Shown: positions 1-9,894 of the stretch, piece by piece
Numbering within the stretch: position 1 is the stretch's first letter
Layout of the letters: every line of letters starts with the position of its first letter
Assembly (NCBI RefSeq): GCF_019904175.1
Contig: NZ_CP061913.1
Location: 10,416,001 to 10,480,000 of the forward strand
DNA from: Dactylosporangium vinaceum
GTDB taxonomy: Bacteria > Actinomycetota > Actinomycetes > Mycobacteriales > Micromonosporaceae
Direction: 5' to 3'
DNA: 64,000 bases
Notes under the pieces: generated by a model
Database searches by the model: none
The model's input: only the letters and a program-made list of their open reading frames with translations
Told to the model about the DNA's origin: nothing
Position numbers and translations under genes: made by a program

Positions 1-1377
1 AAGAGCGCCAAGGTGACGCTCACCCGCGACACCAAGAACCTGCCGGCCTCGGTCACGCTGAGCCGGGTCGCCGACAACGCGTGGACCGAGAAGGCCCTCA
101 CCGGCAAGAACGCGCCGAAGCTCGGCGCGTCGGTGGCCGTCGCGAAGCCGGCCGCCACCGCGAACGCGGTGACGTTCGACGTCAGCTCGGTCGTCAAGGG
201 CGCCGGCACCTACACGTTCGCCGTCACCTCGTCGGTCTCGAACACCCCGGCCCGCTTCAAGTCGGCCGAGGCCGCCGCGGGCCAGCCGGCCCTGGACGTC
301 ACCGTCGGCCGCCCAGTCGTGGTCAAGCCGATCGAGGACGTCAAGCCCACCAAGCCGGTGACCACCCCGACGACGCCGGCCACCAAGCCCACCACGCCTG
401 CCGCCACCACGCCGGCGGCGCCGGTCACCCCGGCCGAGTGCAAGGTGGACGCCAAGCTCGTCCCGTCCTGCGGCGTGCTGTGGGGCGCGGCGGCCGGCGG
501 CTTCTCCGACGTCCCGCGCGACGAGGCCCTGAAGACGTTCGAGGCCAAGAGCGGCCGCACGTCGTCGATCTACCACACGTACCACAAGGGCGACGAGGTC
601 TGGCCGACCAAGGACGAGATCGCCATGACCAACGACCCGGCGCACCCGCGCACCCTGATGCTGAACTGGAAGGTCGGCTACGGCACCACGTGGGCCAAGG
701 TCGCCGCCGGCGCGCAGGACGCCCGCATCGACAAGGCCGCCGCGTACCTCAAGGCGAACTTCGCCACCAAGCCGTTCTTCCTGGTGCTGCACCACGAGCC
801 GGAGAACGACGTCAACCCGGCCGCCGGCTCGGGCCAGACGGCCAAGGACTTCGCCGCCATGTTCCGCCACACCGCGCTGCGCCTGAAGGCCGACGGCGTC
901 ACCAACGCCGTGTTCACCGTCGCGTACATGAACTACGAGAAGTGGAACAACACGGCCTGGTGGGGCGACCTCTACCCGGGTGACGACGTCGTGGACTGGG
1001 TCGGCGTGGACACCTACAACAACGCCGAGCCCGGCGCGTTCCACTACGGCGACTTCAACTACCTGATGAACCGCACCAACGACCCGAAGTTCCCGGGCTT
1101 CTACACCTGGGCCTCCACCAAGCACCCGAGCAAGCCGATCATGGTCGCCGAGTGGGGCGTCTACGACTCGTCGAAGGTCGTGCAGGGCAAGAACAAGGCC
1201 GCCGTGTACGCCACCGTGCTCCCGCAGCTGGCGAAGATGCCGCAGATCAAGGGCTTCGTGTACTTCGAGACCGCCAAGGACCAGAGCGGCCACGACATCC
1301 GCATGGACGACACCCCGGAGGCCCTCGCCGGCTTCCAGAAGATCGCCGCGGACCCGCGGTTCGACGTGAAGCTGTAA
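1..1377 (+). CDS. Secreted GH26-like glycoside hydrolase with DNRLRE module (5' end outside window)
   Basis: The frame is open from base 1, so the N-terminus and any signal peptide lie outside the window. The first ~105 residues look like the end of a DNRLRE/CBM96-type beta module (FDVSSVVKGAGTYTFAVTS). A Pro/Thr-rich linker follows (about residues 105-145), then a (beta/alpha)8-type domain of about 300 residues. That domain has 'LVLHHEPEND', fitting the acid/base Glu of GH26-type mannanases, and 'IMVAEWGVYD', fitting the nucleophile Glu. An extracellular plant- or cell-wall polysaccharide hydrolase is likely. The family (GH26 or a clan-GH-A relative) is inferred from motifs; the substrate cannot be read. 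A strong terminator follows 20 bp after the stop. Confidence 0.72.
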   Translation, partial: KSAKVTLTRDTKNLPASVTLSRVADNAWTEKALTGKNAPKLGASVAVAKPAATANAVTFDVSSVVKGAGTYTFAVTSSVSNTPARFKSAEAAAGQPALDVTVGRPVVVKPIEDVKPTKPVTTPTTPATKPTTPAATTPAAPVTPAECKVDAKLVPSCGVLWGAAAGGFSDVPRDEALKTFEAKSGRTSSIYHTYHKGDEVWPTKDEIAMTNDPAHPRTLMLNWKVGYGTTWAKVAAGAQDARIDKAAAYLKANFATKPFFLVLHHEPENDVNPAAGSGQTAKDFAAMFRHTALRLKADGVTNAVFTVAYMNYEKWNNTAWWGDLYPGDDVVDWVGVDTYNNAEPGAFHYGDFNYLMNRTNDPKFPGFYTWASTKHPSKPIMVAEWGVYDSSKVVQGKNKAAVYATVLPQLAKMPQIKGFVYFETAKDQSGHDIRMDDTPEALAGFQKIAADPRFDVKL

Positions 1378-1397
1378 CACCCGGCTCCCCCCGGTGA

Positions 1398-1434
1398 GCG
1401 AAGGCCGTCAGGACCCAGTCCTGGCGGCCTTCGC
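1398..1434 (+). terminator. Hairpin terminator after the glycosidase
   Basis: Two 17-nt arms (1398-1414 and 1418-1434) pair along their whole length with one G-T wobble around a 3-nt loop. There is no long T-run, as is usual in high-GC actinomycetes. Confidence 0.75.
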
Positions 1435-1668
1435 CATGTCCGCGACCGTGTAAAGACGCCGAACCACTTGGCAACCGATCGCAACTCACGGCCGTGAGCG
1501 CGAAAAAGCAGCGGGACAACCGGCCTGCAACGTTGCGGGCCCCGGAGCAACCACCGGGGCCCGGCAATCTTATTTCAGCAAGGAAAACGCAAGGAAATGA
1601 AGCAGAGAGAAATCACGGCACGTCTCATGACGCGACATATGCCGGCTACCTGACAGGAAGCAGACATA

Positions 1669-3288
<1,620 letters not shown>

Positions 3289-3311
3289 CCCACGAAGAAA
3301 CAGCGATAACG

Positions 3312-3342
3312 AGGGCCCTCGCCGACGCCGGCGGGGGCCTTC
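3312..3342 (+). terminator. Hairpin terminator after the S8 protease
   Basis: An 11-bp stem (3314-3324 / 3329-3339) with one wobble pair and a 4-nt loop lies 25 bp past the stop codon, followed by a short T-containing tail. Confidence 0.7.
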
Positions 3343-3429
3343 GGCATTCCCGCAAATCACCCGCAAACCGGGTGAATCGGCCGTACGGTGTGGGCAATCA
3401 AGGAAGCTCCAAGGGCGAGGGGGACCACC

Positions 3430-4047
3430 ATGAGCACCGCCAGAGATTCGATCGAGGTGGCCGTACCGGTGGCAGTGGCCTACGAGCAGCTCACCCACTT
3501 CGAGAACTATCCGCAGTTCATGTCGGGCGTGATGAGCATGGCGCCGATCGACGCGTCCACCGCCCACATGGTGCTCGACATCGGCGGCACGCGGGCCGAG
3601 TTCGACGCCCGGATCACCGAGAGCCGCACTGACGAGTTCCTGTGCTGGGAGGCGATGGACGGCCCGCAGGTCATCGAGGCGCTGCGACTGGAGCCCATGG
3701 CCGGGGACATGACCCGGGTCATCGCCGAACTGCAGATCGACGCGCGCGAGCTGATGCCGGCCGAGGAGCACGCGGTCGAGGTCCTCAACCGCCGGCTCAA
3801 GGCCGACCTCAAGGGCTTCAAGCGCTTCTGCGAGGAGTCGGCCACGGCGGGCATCGGCTCGACGCCGACCAAGGAGATCAAGCCCTCGCCGGCCAACATG
3901 CCGGGCGCCAAGCCGGCCCGGGGCATCGCGCACGCGAGCAACGAGCGGCCCGCGCAGCCGACACCCACCGGCGGCAACCTGGGCGGCCATCACGCGACCG
4001 AACGGGCGTCGCGCTCGCGTCCGGTACCGCCGCATCAACCGCTGTGA
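3430..4047 (+). CDS. SRPBCC/START-like ligand-binding protein (cyclase/dehydrase family)
   Basis: 205 residues. The first ~145 fit the SRPBCC helix-grip fold of 'polyketide cyclase/dehydrase' proteins: 'DSIEVAVPVAVAYEQLTHFENYPQFMSGV' at the start, then an antiparallel sheet and a long C-terminal helix ('LNRRLKADLKGFKRFCEES'). About 55 residues rich in Pro, Ala and Gly follow and look disordered. The ATG at 3430 was preferred to an in-frame start 42 bp upstream because a GAGGGGG ribosome binding site sits 6-7 nt before it. Many relatives of this single-domain type in actinomycetes are uncharacterised, and no ligand can be inferred. It stands alone between two terminators. Confidence 0.82.
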   Translation: MSTARDSIEVAVPVAVAYEQLTHFENYPQFMSGVMSMAPIDASTAHMVLDIGGTRAEFDARITESRTDEFLCWEAMDGPQVIEALRLEPMAGDMTRVIAELQIDARELMPAEEHAVEVLNRRLKADLKGFKRFCEESATAGIGSTPTKEIKPSPANMPGAKPARGIAHASNERPAQPTPTGGNLGGHHATERASRSRPVPPHQPL

Positions 4048-4053
4048 ACAATG

Positions 4054-4084
4054 AGGGCGCCGGCCGAAGGGTCGGCGCCCTTTC
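4054..4084 (+). terminator. Hairpin terminator after the SRPBCC gene
   Basis: A 12-bp GC-rich stem (4054-4065 / 4070-4081) with one wobble and a 4-nt loop, followed by TTT. Confidence 0.8.
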
Positions 4085-4130
4085 CCTATATTTGGGGTAT
4101 CCCTCCCGAATGCCGCATAAAATCTGAGGT

Positions 4131-4505
4131 ATGACCGCGATCTTGGTCGCCGACGACGACATGGACATCCGCGACCTCGTCGCCTTCAAGCTGGAGCAGG
4201 CCGGATACGACGTCGTGGCGGTGGACAACGGCCTGGCCGCGCTCACCGCGGCCACCGAGAACCCGCCGGACCTGGTCGTGCTCGACGTCATGATGCCGGG
4301 CATGTCAGGCATCGACGTCTGCCGGCAGCTGCGCCAGGAGCAGAGCACCAAGGCGCTGCCGATCATCCTGCTCACCGCGCGCGCTCAGGAGGGCGACGTC
4401 GAGGTCGGCTTCGGCGCCGGCGCGGACGACTACATCGTCAAACCCTTCAGCCCGCGGGAGTTGGTGAGCCGGGTCGAGGCAGTCCTGGCCCGCATGCGCA
4501 CGTGA
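4131..4505 (+). CDS. Single-domain response regulator (CheY-like receiver)
   Basis: 124 residues, receiver domain only. It has the acidic pocket D8-D9-D10, phospho-acceptor Asp52 in 'VVLDVMMPG', the conserved Thr in 'ILLTAR' and Lys in 'YIVKPFS'. There is no output domain, so signalling must pass by protein contact. Its TGA overlaps the GTG start of the HEAT-repeat gene (4 bp), which itself overlaps a membrane glycosyltransferase gene, so the three are almost certainly co-translated. The receiver may therefore control that pair. The cognate kinase is not encoded in the operon; the GAF-PAS kinase at 7156-8829 on the other strand is a candidate by proximity only. Confidence 0.93.
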   Translation: MTAILVADDDMDIRDLVAFKLEQAGYDVVAVDNGLAALTAATENPPDLVVLDVMMPGMSGIDVCRQLRQEQSTKALPIILLTARAQEGDVEVGFGAGADDYIVKPFSPRELVSRVEAVLARMRT

Positions 4506-5632
4506 CGCTGGCCGGCGCCGCCCTGGTGGCGCTGATCGTCCTCATGTCCGCCGTGCTCGTCTTCGGCGGCCTCATCGTCGGCGGCCGCACGGTCCGCCGG
4601 GCCCGCGAGGCCAGGCGCACCCAGCTCGCCAAGCCCGCCCGGCGGCTGCTGCTGGCCATCGCCGCCGGGGACGACGACCCCGAGCAGATCGAGGAACTGG
4701 TGCGCCTGCCCGACGAGGTGTGGCTCGCGGTCGAGCCGAGCGCTGTCGCCCTCCTGGGCAAGGTCCGCGGCGAGGCGCACACGGCGCTCGTCGACGTCTT
4801 CGAGCGCCGCGGCGCCGCCTGGCGGGCGCGCAGCCAGCTGAAGCGGCGCGATCCGGTGGCCCGGGCGACGGCCGCCGAGGTGCTTGGCAACCTGGGCCGC
4901 AAGGACGCCCTGCTCCCCCTGTGCGACCTGCTCGGCGACCCCGACCCCGACGTGCGCGTCGTCGCGGCCCGCTCGCTCGGCCGCATCGGCGACGCCGGCG
5001 CCACCCAGCCGCTGCTTGCCACACTGCCCAGTCGCCGAACGGTCCCCAGTCACGTCGTTGCCACTGCCCTGACCCGTCTCGGTACCGCCGCGACGAATGC
5101 GCTCCTCGCGGCGCTCGACGACCCCAGGTCCCCCGTGCGGGCCTGCGCCGCCGAGGTCCTCGGGCTGATCGGTGCGGCCGGCGCGACCGTGCGCGTGGAG
5201 AGCGCGCTGCGGGCCGATCCGGTCGTCGAGGTACGCGTGGCCGCCGCCCGCACACTCGGTCGCCTCGGCACGCGGACCGCACTGGCTCCACTAATCGATG
5301 CATTGGAGCCACAGCATCCGGGGGTACTGCGCGCAGAGGCCGCCAAGGCCCTGGGAGAGCTCGGTGCGGTGAGCGCCGCCGCGCCGCTCACGGGCCTGCT
5401 GGCCGACCCTGACTACGAGGTCGCCCACAACGCCGCGCGCTCGCTGCTGCGCCTGGGCAGTCCGGGCCGGGCCGCGCTCGTCGCCGCCGAGCACCGGGCC
5501 CACGTGCGCCCCCGCCACAGCGCCGACCCGGACGCGGAGCCGGACCCGGACATCCTGCTCGGCGCCGCCCACGCCCGCGAAGCCCTGGCCGCGGCCGACA
5601 TCGACGCCACCCGCAAGCACCTGGTGCCGTGA
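4502..5632 (+). CDS. Membrane-anchored HEAT-repeat protein
   Basis: 376 residues. One N-terminal transmembrane helix (about 4-30, 'GAALVALIVLMSAVLVFGGLIVGG') is followed by a basic stretch and then at least five HEAT/PBS-lyase-type repeats from about residue 115 to 330 ('VARATAAEVLGNLGRKDALLPLCDLLGDPD', 'VRVVAARSLGRIGDAGATQPLL' and relatives, each about 31 residues). HEAT repeats make a curved protein-binding surface, facing the cytoplasm here if the basic segment obeys the positive-inside rule. Start is GTG in a GTGA overlap with the receiver gene; the stop overlaps the glycosyltransferase ATG by 1 nt. The order suggests an adaptor between receiver and glycosyltransferase, which is inference. 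Confidence 0.85.
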   Translation: MTLAGAALVALIVLMSAVLVFGGLIVGGRTVRRAREARRTQLAKPARRLLLAIAAGDDDPEQIEELVRLPDEVWLAVEPSAVALLGKVRGEAHTALVDVFERRGAAWRARSQLKRRDPVARATAAEVLGNLGRKDALLPLCDLLGDPDPDVRVVAARSLGRIGDAGATQPLLATLPSRRTVPSHVVATALTRLGTAATNALLAALDDPRSPVRACAAEVLGLIGAAGATVRVESALRADPVVEVRVAAARTLGRLGTRTALAPLIDALEPQHPGVLRAEAAKALGELGAVSAAAPLTGLLADPDYEVAHNAARSLLRLGSPGRAALVAAEHRAHVRPRHSADPDAEPDPDILLGAAHAREALAAADIDATRKHLVP

Positions 5633-7131
5633 TGCTGCGGGAGTGGGTCGTCGAGCTCCTCGCGGTGACCGACGTCTTCATCCTCACGTACTTCCTGCTC
5701 ATCAACAGCAGCTACCTGGTGCTGATCGTGCTGGCCACCGCCGAGTTCGTGCGCCACCTGCGCCGCGTGCCGTTCGCCGGGCACGAGGAGACCTACCGCA
5801 GCCCGCTCACCGAGCCCGTGTCGGTGCTCGTGCCCGCGCACAACGAGGCGGCCGGCATCGTGCAGTCGGTCCAGGCGATGCTTGCCCTGCGCTACCCGGT
5901 CTTCGAGGTCATCGTCATCGACGACGGCTCGACCGACGACACCTTCGAGCGGCTGCGGGCGGAGTACGGCCTCGTCGAGGTGCCGCGCGTGGTGCCGGAT
6001 GCGACACCGACCCGCGGCGGCATCATCTCCATCCACGTCCCGAAGGAGCGGCCCGACCCGCTCGTGGTGGTGCGCAAGGAGAACGGCGGCAAGACCGACG
6101 CTCTCAACACCGGCATCAACGTCGCCCGGCACCCCCTCGTGTGCATGGTCGACGCGGACTCCATCCTCGACCCGCAGGCACTGCTGTCGGTGGCCAAGCC
6201 GTTTTCCGACGACCCCGTGCGCACCGCCGCCTCGGGTGGCGTCATCCGCGTCGCCAACGGCTGCACCGTCGTGGCCGGTCGTATCGTCGACGTCCGGATG
6301 CCGAGGCGCTGGCTGCCGCGGGTGCAGGTGGTGGAGTACCTGCGCGCCTTCCTCCTCGGCCGCACCGGCTGGTCGCGCATCGGCGGCCTGCTCATCATCT
6401 CCGGCGCCTTCGGCATCTTCCGCCGCTCCCTGCTCGTCGAGATCGGCGGCCTGGCCCACGACTGCATCGGCGAGGACGCGGAACTGGTCGTGCGTCTGCA
6501 CCGCCACCTGCGCCGCCAGAAGCGCGACTACCGCATCGTCTTCGTCGCCGAGCCGGTCTCCTGGAGCGAGGCGCCGAGCACCCTGAAAGTCCTGGGCAAA
6601 CAGCGCCGTCGCTGGCACCGCGGGATCACCGAGATCCTCAGGAAGCACAAGGGCATGATCCTGAACCCGCGCTACGGCCGCATCGGCCTCGTCGCCATGC
6701 CGTACTACGTGCTGTTCGAGCTCCTGGCCCCGCTCATCGAGCTGGCCGGCGTCATCCTGATCCCGCTGGGCCTCTACGTGGGCGCCGTCAACACCCGCTT
6801 CGCCCTCGTCTTCATCGCCGTGGCCTACGGCTACGCCCTGCTGCTGAACCTGGTCGCCCTGACCGTGGAGGAGTACTCCTTCCACCGCTACCACCGCTGG
6901 ACCGACCTGGTCGCCTCGGTGCTCGCCTCGATCCTGGAGAACGTCGGCTACCGCCAACTGACGGCCCTGTGGCGCGTCATGGGTATGTGGTCGGCGATCA
7001 GGGGCGGCAAGCACGTGTGGGGCGAGATGACGCGGACGGGCTTCCAGACGGTACAGACGCAGCCGTTCGAGGCTTCTGAGACGGCCCGCCCGGAGGCCTC
7101 GGCGGTCAAGGAAGGCGCCGAGACCCGATAA
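5632..7131 (+). CDS. Membrane family-2 glycosyltransferase (processive, BcsA/PgaC-like)
   Basis: 499 residues. An N-terminal hydrophobic segment (about 10-40) precedes a cytosolic GT-A domain with 'VLVPAHNEAA', 'VIVIDDGSTDDT', 'KENGGKTDALNTGI', 'MVDADSIL' (DxD metal site), 'GEDAELVVRLHRH' (catalytic ED) and 'QRRRWHRG', the Q/RxxRW signature of processive synthases. At least two more hydrophobic segments (about 370-430) could form the polymer channel. It probably polymerises an extracellular polysaccharide (beta-glucan or poly-GlcNAc-like); the sugar is not readable. No PilZ domain is present, so c-di-GMP control as in BcsA is not evident; the co-translated receiver and HEAT protein may replace it. 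ATG at 5632 overlaps the upstream TGA. Confidence 0.9.
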   Translation: MLREWVVELLAVTDVFILTYFLLINSSYLVLIVLATAEFVRHLRRVPFAGHEETYRSPLTEPVSVLVPAHNEAAGIVQSVQAMLALRYPVFEVIVIDDGSTDDTFERLRAEYGLVEVPRVVPDATPTRGGIISIHVPKERPDPLVVVRKENGGKTDALNTGINVARHPLVCMVDADSILDPQALLSVAKPFSDDPVRTAASGGVIRVANGCTVVAGRIVDVRMPRRWLPRVQVVEYLRAFLLGRTGWSRIGGLLIISGAFGIFRRSLLVEIGGLAHDCIGEDAELVVRLHRHLRRQKRDYRIVFVAEPVSWSEAPSTLKVLGKQRRRWHRGITEILRKHKGMILNPRYGRIGLVAMPYYVLFELLAPLIELAGVILIPLGLYVGAVNTRFALVFIAVAYGYALLLNLVALTVEEYSFHRYHRWTDLVASVLASILENVGYRQLTALWRVMGMWSAIRGGKHVWGEMTRTGFQTVQTQPFEASETARPEASAVKEGAETR

Positions 7132-7155
7132 GCCGGTTTCCGCCGGCCGGGGCGG

Positions 7156-8829
7156 CTACAGCCAGAGGGGCCGTTCGCGCGGGATGCGGATCGTGAAGGT
7201 CGTGCCGTGCCCGACCAGGCTCTCGACCGCGATCTCGCCGCCGTGCCCCTCGATGATCGTCTTCGTGATGGCCAGGCCCAGGCCCGCGCCCTGCACCGCC
7301 TCGCGGACGGCGAACGTGCCGCGGAAGAAGCGGGTGAACAGCTGCGGCTGCTCCTCGGCGTCGATGCCCACGCCGTTGTCGATGACCCTGATCTCGACGT
7401 GGTCCCCGTCGACGCGGGCGGTCAGCTCGACCAGGCCGCCGTCCGGGGTGAAGCTGACGCCGTTGATGAGCAGGTTGGCCAGGGCCCGCTGCAGCTGCTC
7501 CGGGTCGGCCTCGACGGTGCCGAGCCGGCCCTCGACGGTCAGGACCAGGCGGTGGCCGCGGCGCTTGGCTCGGGGCTCGACCGCCGCGCAGGCGGCCGTG
7601 AGCACCTCCTGCAGGTCGGTCGGGCGCAGCTCCAGGTCGAAGACGCCGGCCTCCACCTTGGAGATGGTCAGCAGGTCCTCGATGAGCGCGCGCAGCCGGT
7701 CGGAGTTGCGGCCGATGACGCCGAGCATGCGGGTCTGGGCCGGGGTGAGCGGGCCGGCGTCGCCGGATGTAAGGACCTCGAGGTGGCCTATCACGTTTGT
7801 CAGCGGCGTGCGGAACTCGTGCGACACGGTGGCCACGAAGTCGCTCTTGGCCACGTCGAGCTCGCGCAGCCGGGTGACGGCCTCGCGCTCGTGCTCGTAT
7901 GCGTGGCGCAGCGCGTCCTCGGTCCGCTTCCGGTCGGTGATGTCGTGCACGAACGCGTTGAACGTCCAGCCCATCATCGGGTCCTGCACGGCCCAGGTGG
8001 CCAGCTCGACCGGGAACTCGTAGCCGTTGGCGTGCCAGCCGGTGATCTCGATCCGGTTGTCGAGGACCCGCTTCTCCCCCGTCGTCAGGAACCGCCCGAC
8101 GCCGAGGTGGTGGGCCTCGCGGTACTGCGGCGGCACGATCGTGTCCGCCAGCCGGCGACCGATCGCCTCCTCCTTGGACAGCCCGAACACCTTCTCCGCG
8201 GCCGCGTTCCAGGCGGTGATCATCCCGCCCTCGTCCATGGAGACGAACGCCTCGACGCAGCTGTCGAGGATGCGCTCCAGCCGCTGCGAGCCGAACAGCA
8301 GCGCCTGCCGCGCGGCCATGCGGTCGGCGACCCGGCCGAGCTGGATGCCCACGTCGGCCATGATCTCCAGCAGCTCGGGGTCCGGCTCGACCGGCTCGCG
8401 GGTGAAGAACTCGAGCACCGCGGCCACGATCCCGCGCCCGGTGATGGGAAAGGCGATGGCGGAGCCGACGCACCCCGCGATCGGGCGCACCATGCCGGGC
8501 TCGGCCGCCAGGTCGGCGATCCACTGGGGCCGCCCGGTCTTGGCCGCGCGCCCGATGATCCCGGCGCCCAGCGGAAACCGCACGTCATCACTGGCCTTGC
8601 GCAGCTGTGTGAACTCCCCCGCGATCTCCTCGTGCCACACGTCGGTGGAGACGAAGACCCGGCGGTCGCGCTCCTCCGGCAGGCACAGATGGCCCACGGG
8701 CCAGCCCGTGGCCGCGCAGACTGCGGTGATCACGGGAAGCCCGGCGTCCCGGATGTCGTCGGCTTCGTTCGCGATCCTCGTGGCCTCCTGCAGGAGGGAG
8801 ACGAGGACGAGTTCGCGATCCTTCGGCAC
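7156..8829 (-). CDS. GAF-PAS sensor histidine kinase
   Basis: 557 residues, no transmembrane segment. Domains in order: GAF-like (about 20-170), PAS with a 'HDITDRKRTEDAL' PAC end (about 185-300), HisKA with H-box 'VATVSHEFRTPLTNVIGHL', and HATPase_c with 'RVIDNGVGIDAEEQPQLFTRFF' and 'GAGLGLAITKTIIEGHGG'. All phosphotransfer and ATP-binding motifs look intact. GTG start at 8829 with a purine-rich AGGATCAAGG upstream. A cytoplasmic sensor of a diffusible or redox signal is likely; the ligand is unknown. It converges with the receiver-HEAT-glycosyltransferase operon, whose receiver has no kinase of its own. Confidence 0.92.
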   Translation of the reverse strand: MPKDRELVLVSLLQEATRIANEADDIRDAGLPVITAVCAATGWPVGHLCLPEERDRRVFVSTDVWHEEIAGEFTQLRKASDDVRFPLGAGIIGRAAKTGRPQWIADLAAEPGMVRPIAGCVGSAIAFPITGRGIVAAVLEFFTREPVEPDPELLEIMADVGIQLGRVADRMAARQALLFGSQRLERILDSCVEAFVSMDEGGMITAWNAAAEKVFGLSKEEAIGRRLADTIVPPQYREAHHLGVGRFLTTGEKRVLDNRIEITGWHANGYEFPVELATWAVQDPMMGWTFNAFVHDITDRKRTEDALRHAYEHEREAVTRLRELDVAKSDFVATVSHEFRTPLTNVIGHLEVLTSGDAGPLTPAQTRMLGVIGRNSDRLRALIEDLLTISKVEAGVFDLELRPTDLQEVLTAACAAVEPRAKRRGHRLVLTVEGRLGTVEADPEQLQRALANLLINGVSFTPDGGLVELTARVDGDHVEIRVIDNGVGIDAEEQPQLFTRFFRGTFAVREAVQGAGLGLAITKTIIEGHGGEIAVESLVGHGTTFTIRIPRERPLWL

Positions 8830-8919
8830 ACCTTGATCCTAAATGCCGGACCCGCCACCCTTGACCCGTTTCAGGCAATGCTGGCGGACCCGCCGGCTCA
8901 CGGGCGGCGCGCACGACGA

Positions 8920-8958
8920 ACCCGCCGCCGTAAGCCTGCGCGGCGAACGACGGCGGGT
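8920..8958 (-). terminator. Hairpin between the PHP gene and the GAF-PAS kinase
   Basis: Two 12-nt arms (8920-8931 and 8947-8958) with one mismatch and a 15-nt loop lie 22 bp downstream of the PHP stop on the minus strand. Confidence 0.5.
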
Positions 8959-8979
8959 GCGGGGAGGTGCAGGGGTGGT

Positions 8980-9720
8980 TCAGGCGGAGGCGGTCGCGGG
9001 GAGGAGGCCCTCGGCGATCTCGCGGACGTAGCGATAGGCGCCGACCTCGCCGGCCCGGACCGCGTCGCTGGAGGCGACGAGCCGGACGCCCGCCTCGGCG
9101 CACGCCTGCACGAACCGGAGCCCGGGCAGCCGGTGCCGCTCGCTGACCTCGACGACGGTGGCGTTGGCCCGGCACGCCTCGACGAGCTCGGTCAGGGCGG
9201 AGTCAGGGATCGCGGTCTCGTCGATGCCGGAGCGGACCAGGAAGTCCAGGGGCCGGGCGAGGCGGGTCGGGGCGTATCGCGAGACCCGCTCGACGGCCAG
9301 CCCGGTGACGGTGACGACCTGGTCGATGACGTCCAGCGCCCGCATCGCGCCGGCGTCGATCTGGGCCCGCACGGCGTCGGGGCTGAGCAGCCCGGCGGGC
9401 AGCGGGAGGCGGTTGAACGCCACCGAGATGACCTCGAGCCCGTTGAGGTCCGACGGGAAGGCCAGCCAGCCGTCGATACCGATCGCCTCGACCTCGACCC
9501 CGCGGCGCAGTGTGACGTCGGTGCGCTGCTGGGCCCGCTGGATCGACGACAGGTACGGCGGCAGCCAGCTCGTGTCCGGCCCCACCCGATCGGCGAACGT
9601 GAGCTCCGTCAGCCCGGCCTGCTCGGCCGCGGCGACGAGCACCGAGACGCTGTCGCGCCCGGACGAGAACGCGGTGTGGACGTGACCGTCGGCAGAGAGG
9701 TCGATCATCGAGGCACTCAT
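8980..9720 (-). CDS. PHP-domain metal-dependent phosphoesterase (histidinol-phosphatase-like)
   Basis: 246 residues. 'DGHVHTAFSSG' near the N-terminus is the DxHxH metal-binding signature of PHP domains. 'EVEAIGIDGWLAFP', 'ATVVEVSERHRLP' and 'LVASSDAVRAGEVG' fit the later metal-ligand strands, although the usual C-terminal D-x-H reads 'SSDAVR', so one ligand may be missing. PHP proteins hydrolyse phosphate esters or nucleic acids using a trinuclear metal site. Closest by length and layout are histidinol-phosphatase-like hydrolases, but no his gene is nearby, so substrate and pathway are open. It is set among sensor kinases without operon-like spacing. Confidence 0.78.
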   Translation of the reverse strand: MSASMIDLSADGHVHTAFSSGRDSVSVLVAAAEQAGLTELTFADRVGPDTSWLPPYLSSIQRAQQRTDVTLRRGVEVEAIGIDGWLAFPSDLNGLEVISVAFNRLPLPAGLLSPDAVRAQIDAGAMRALDVIDQVVTVTGLAVERVSRYAPTRLARPLDFLVRSGIDETAIPDSALTELVEACRANATVVEVSERHRLPGLRFVQACAEAGVRLVASSDAVRAGEVGAYRYVREIAEGLLPATASA

Positions 9721-9894
9721 TTCGTGGGTCTGCGTGGCGGGACCATTTCAGGTTCGCCACTGTCGGTCGCGACGACCGTTCCCACCCAGTTGCGGCTTCG
9801 GTTCACCGGCCGGGTGCCGCCGTCAGCCGCACCAACCCCCGCCGCCGGAATGCCGGGCTCCCGAAAACCCGACACCCCACGTGAGTACCTGGAG

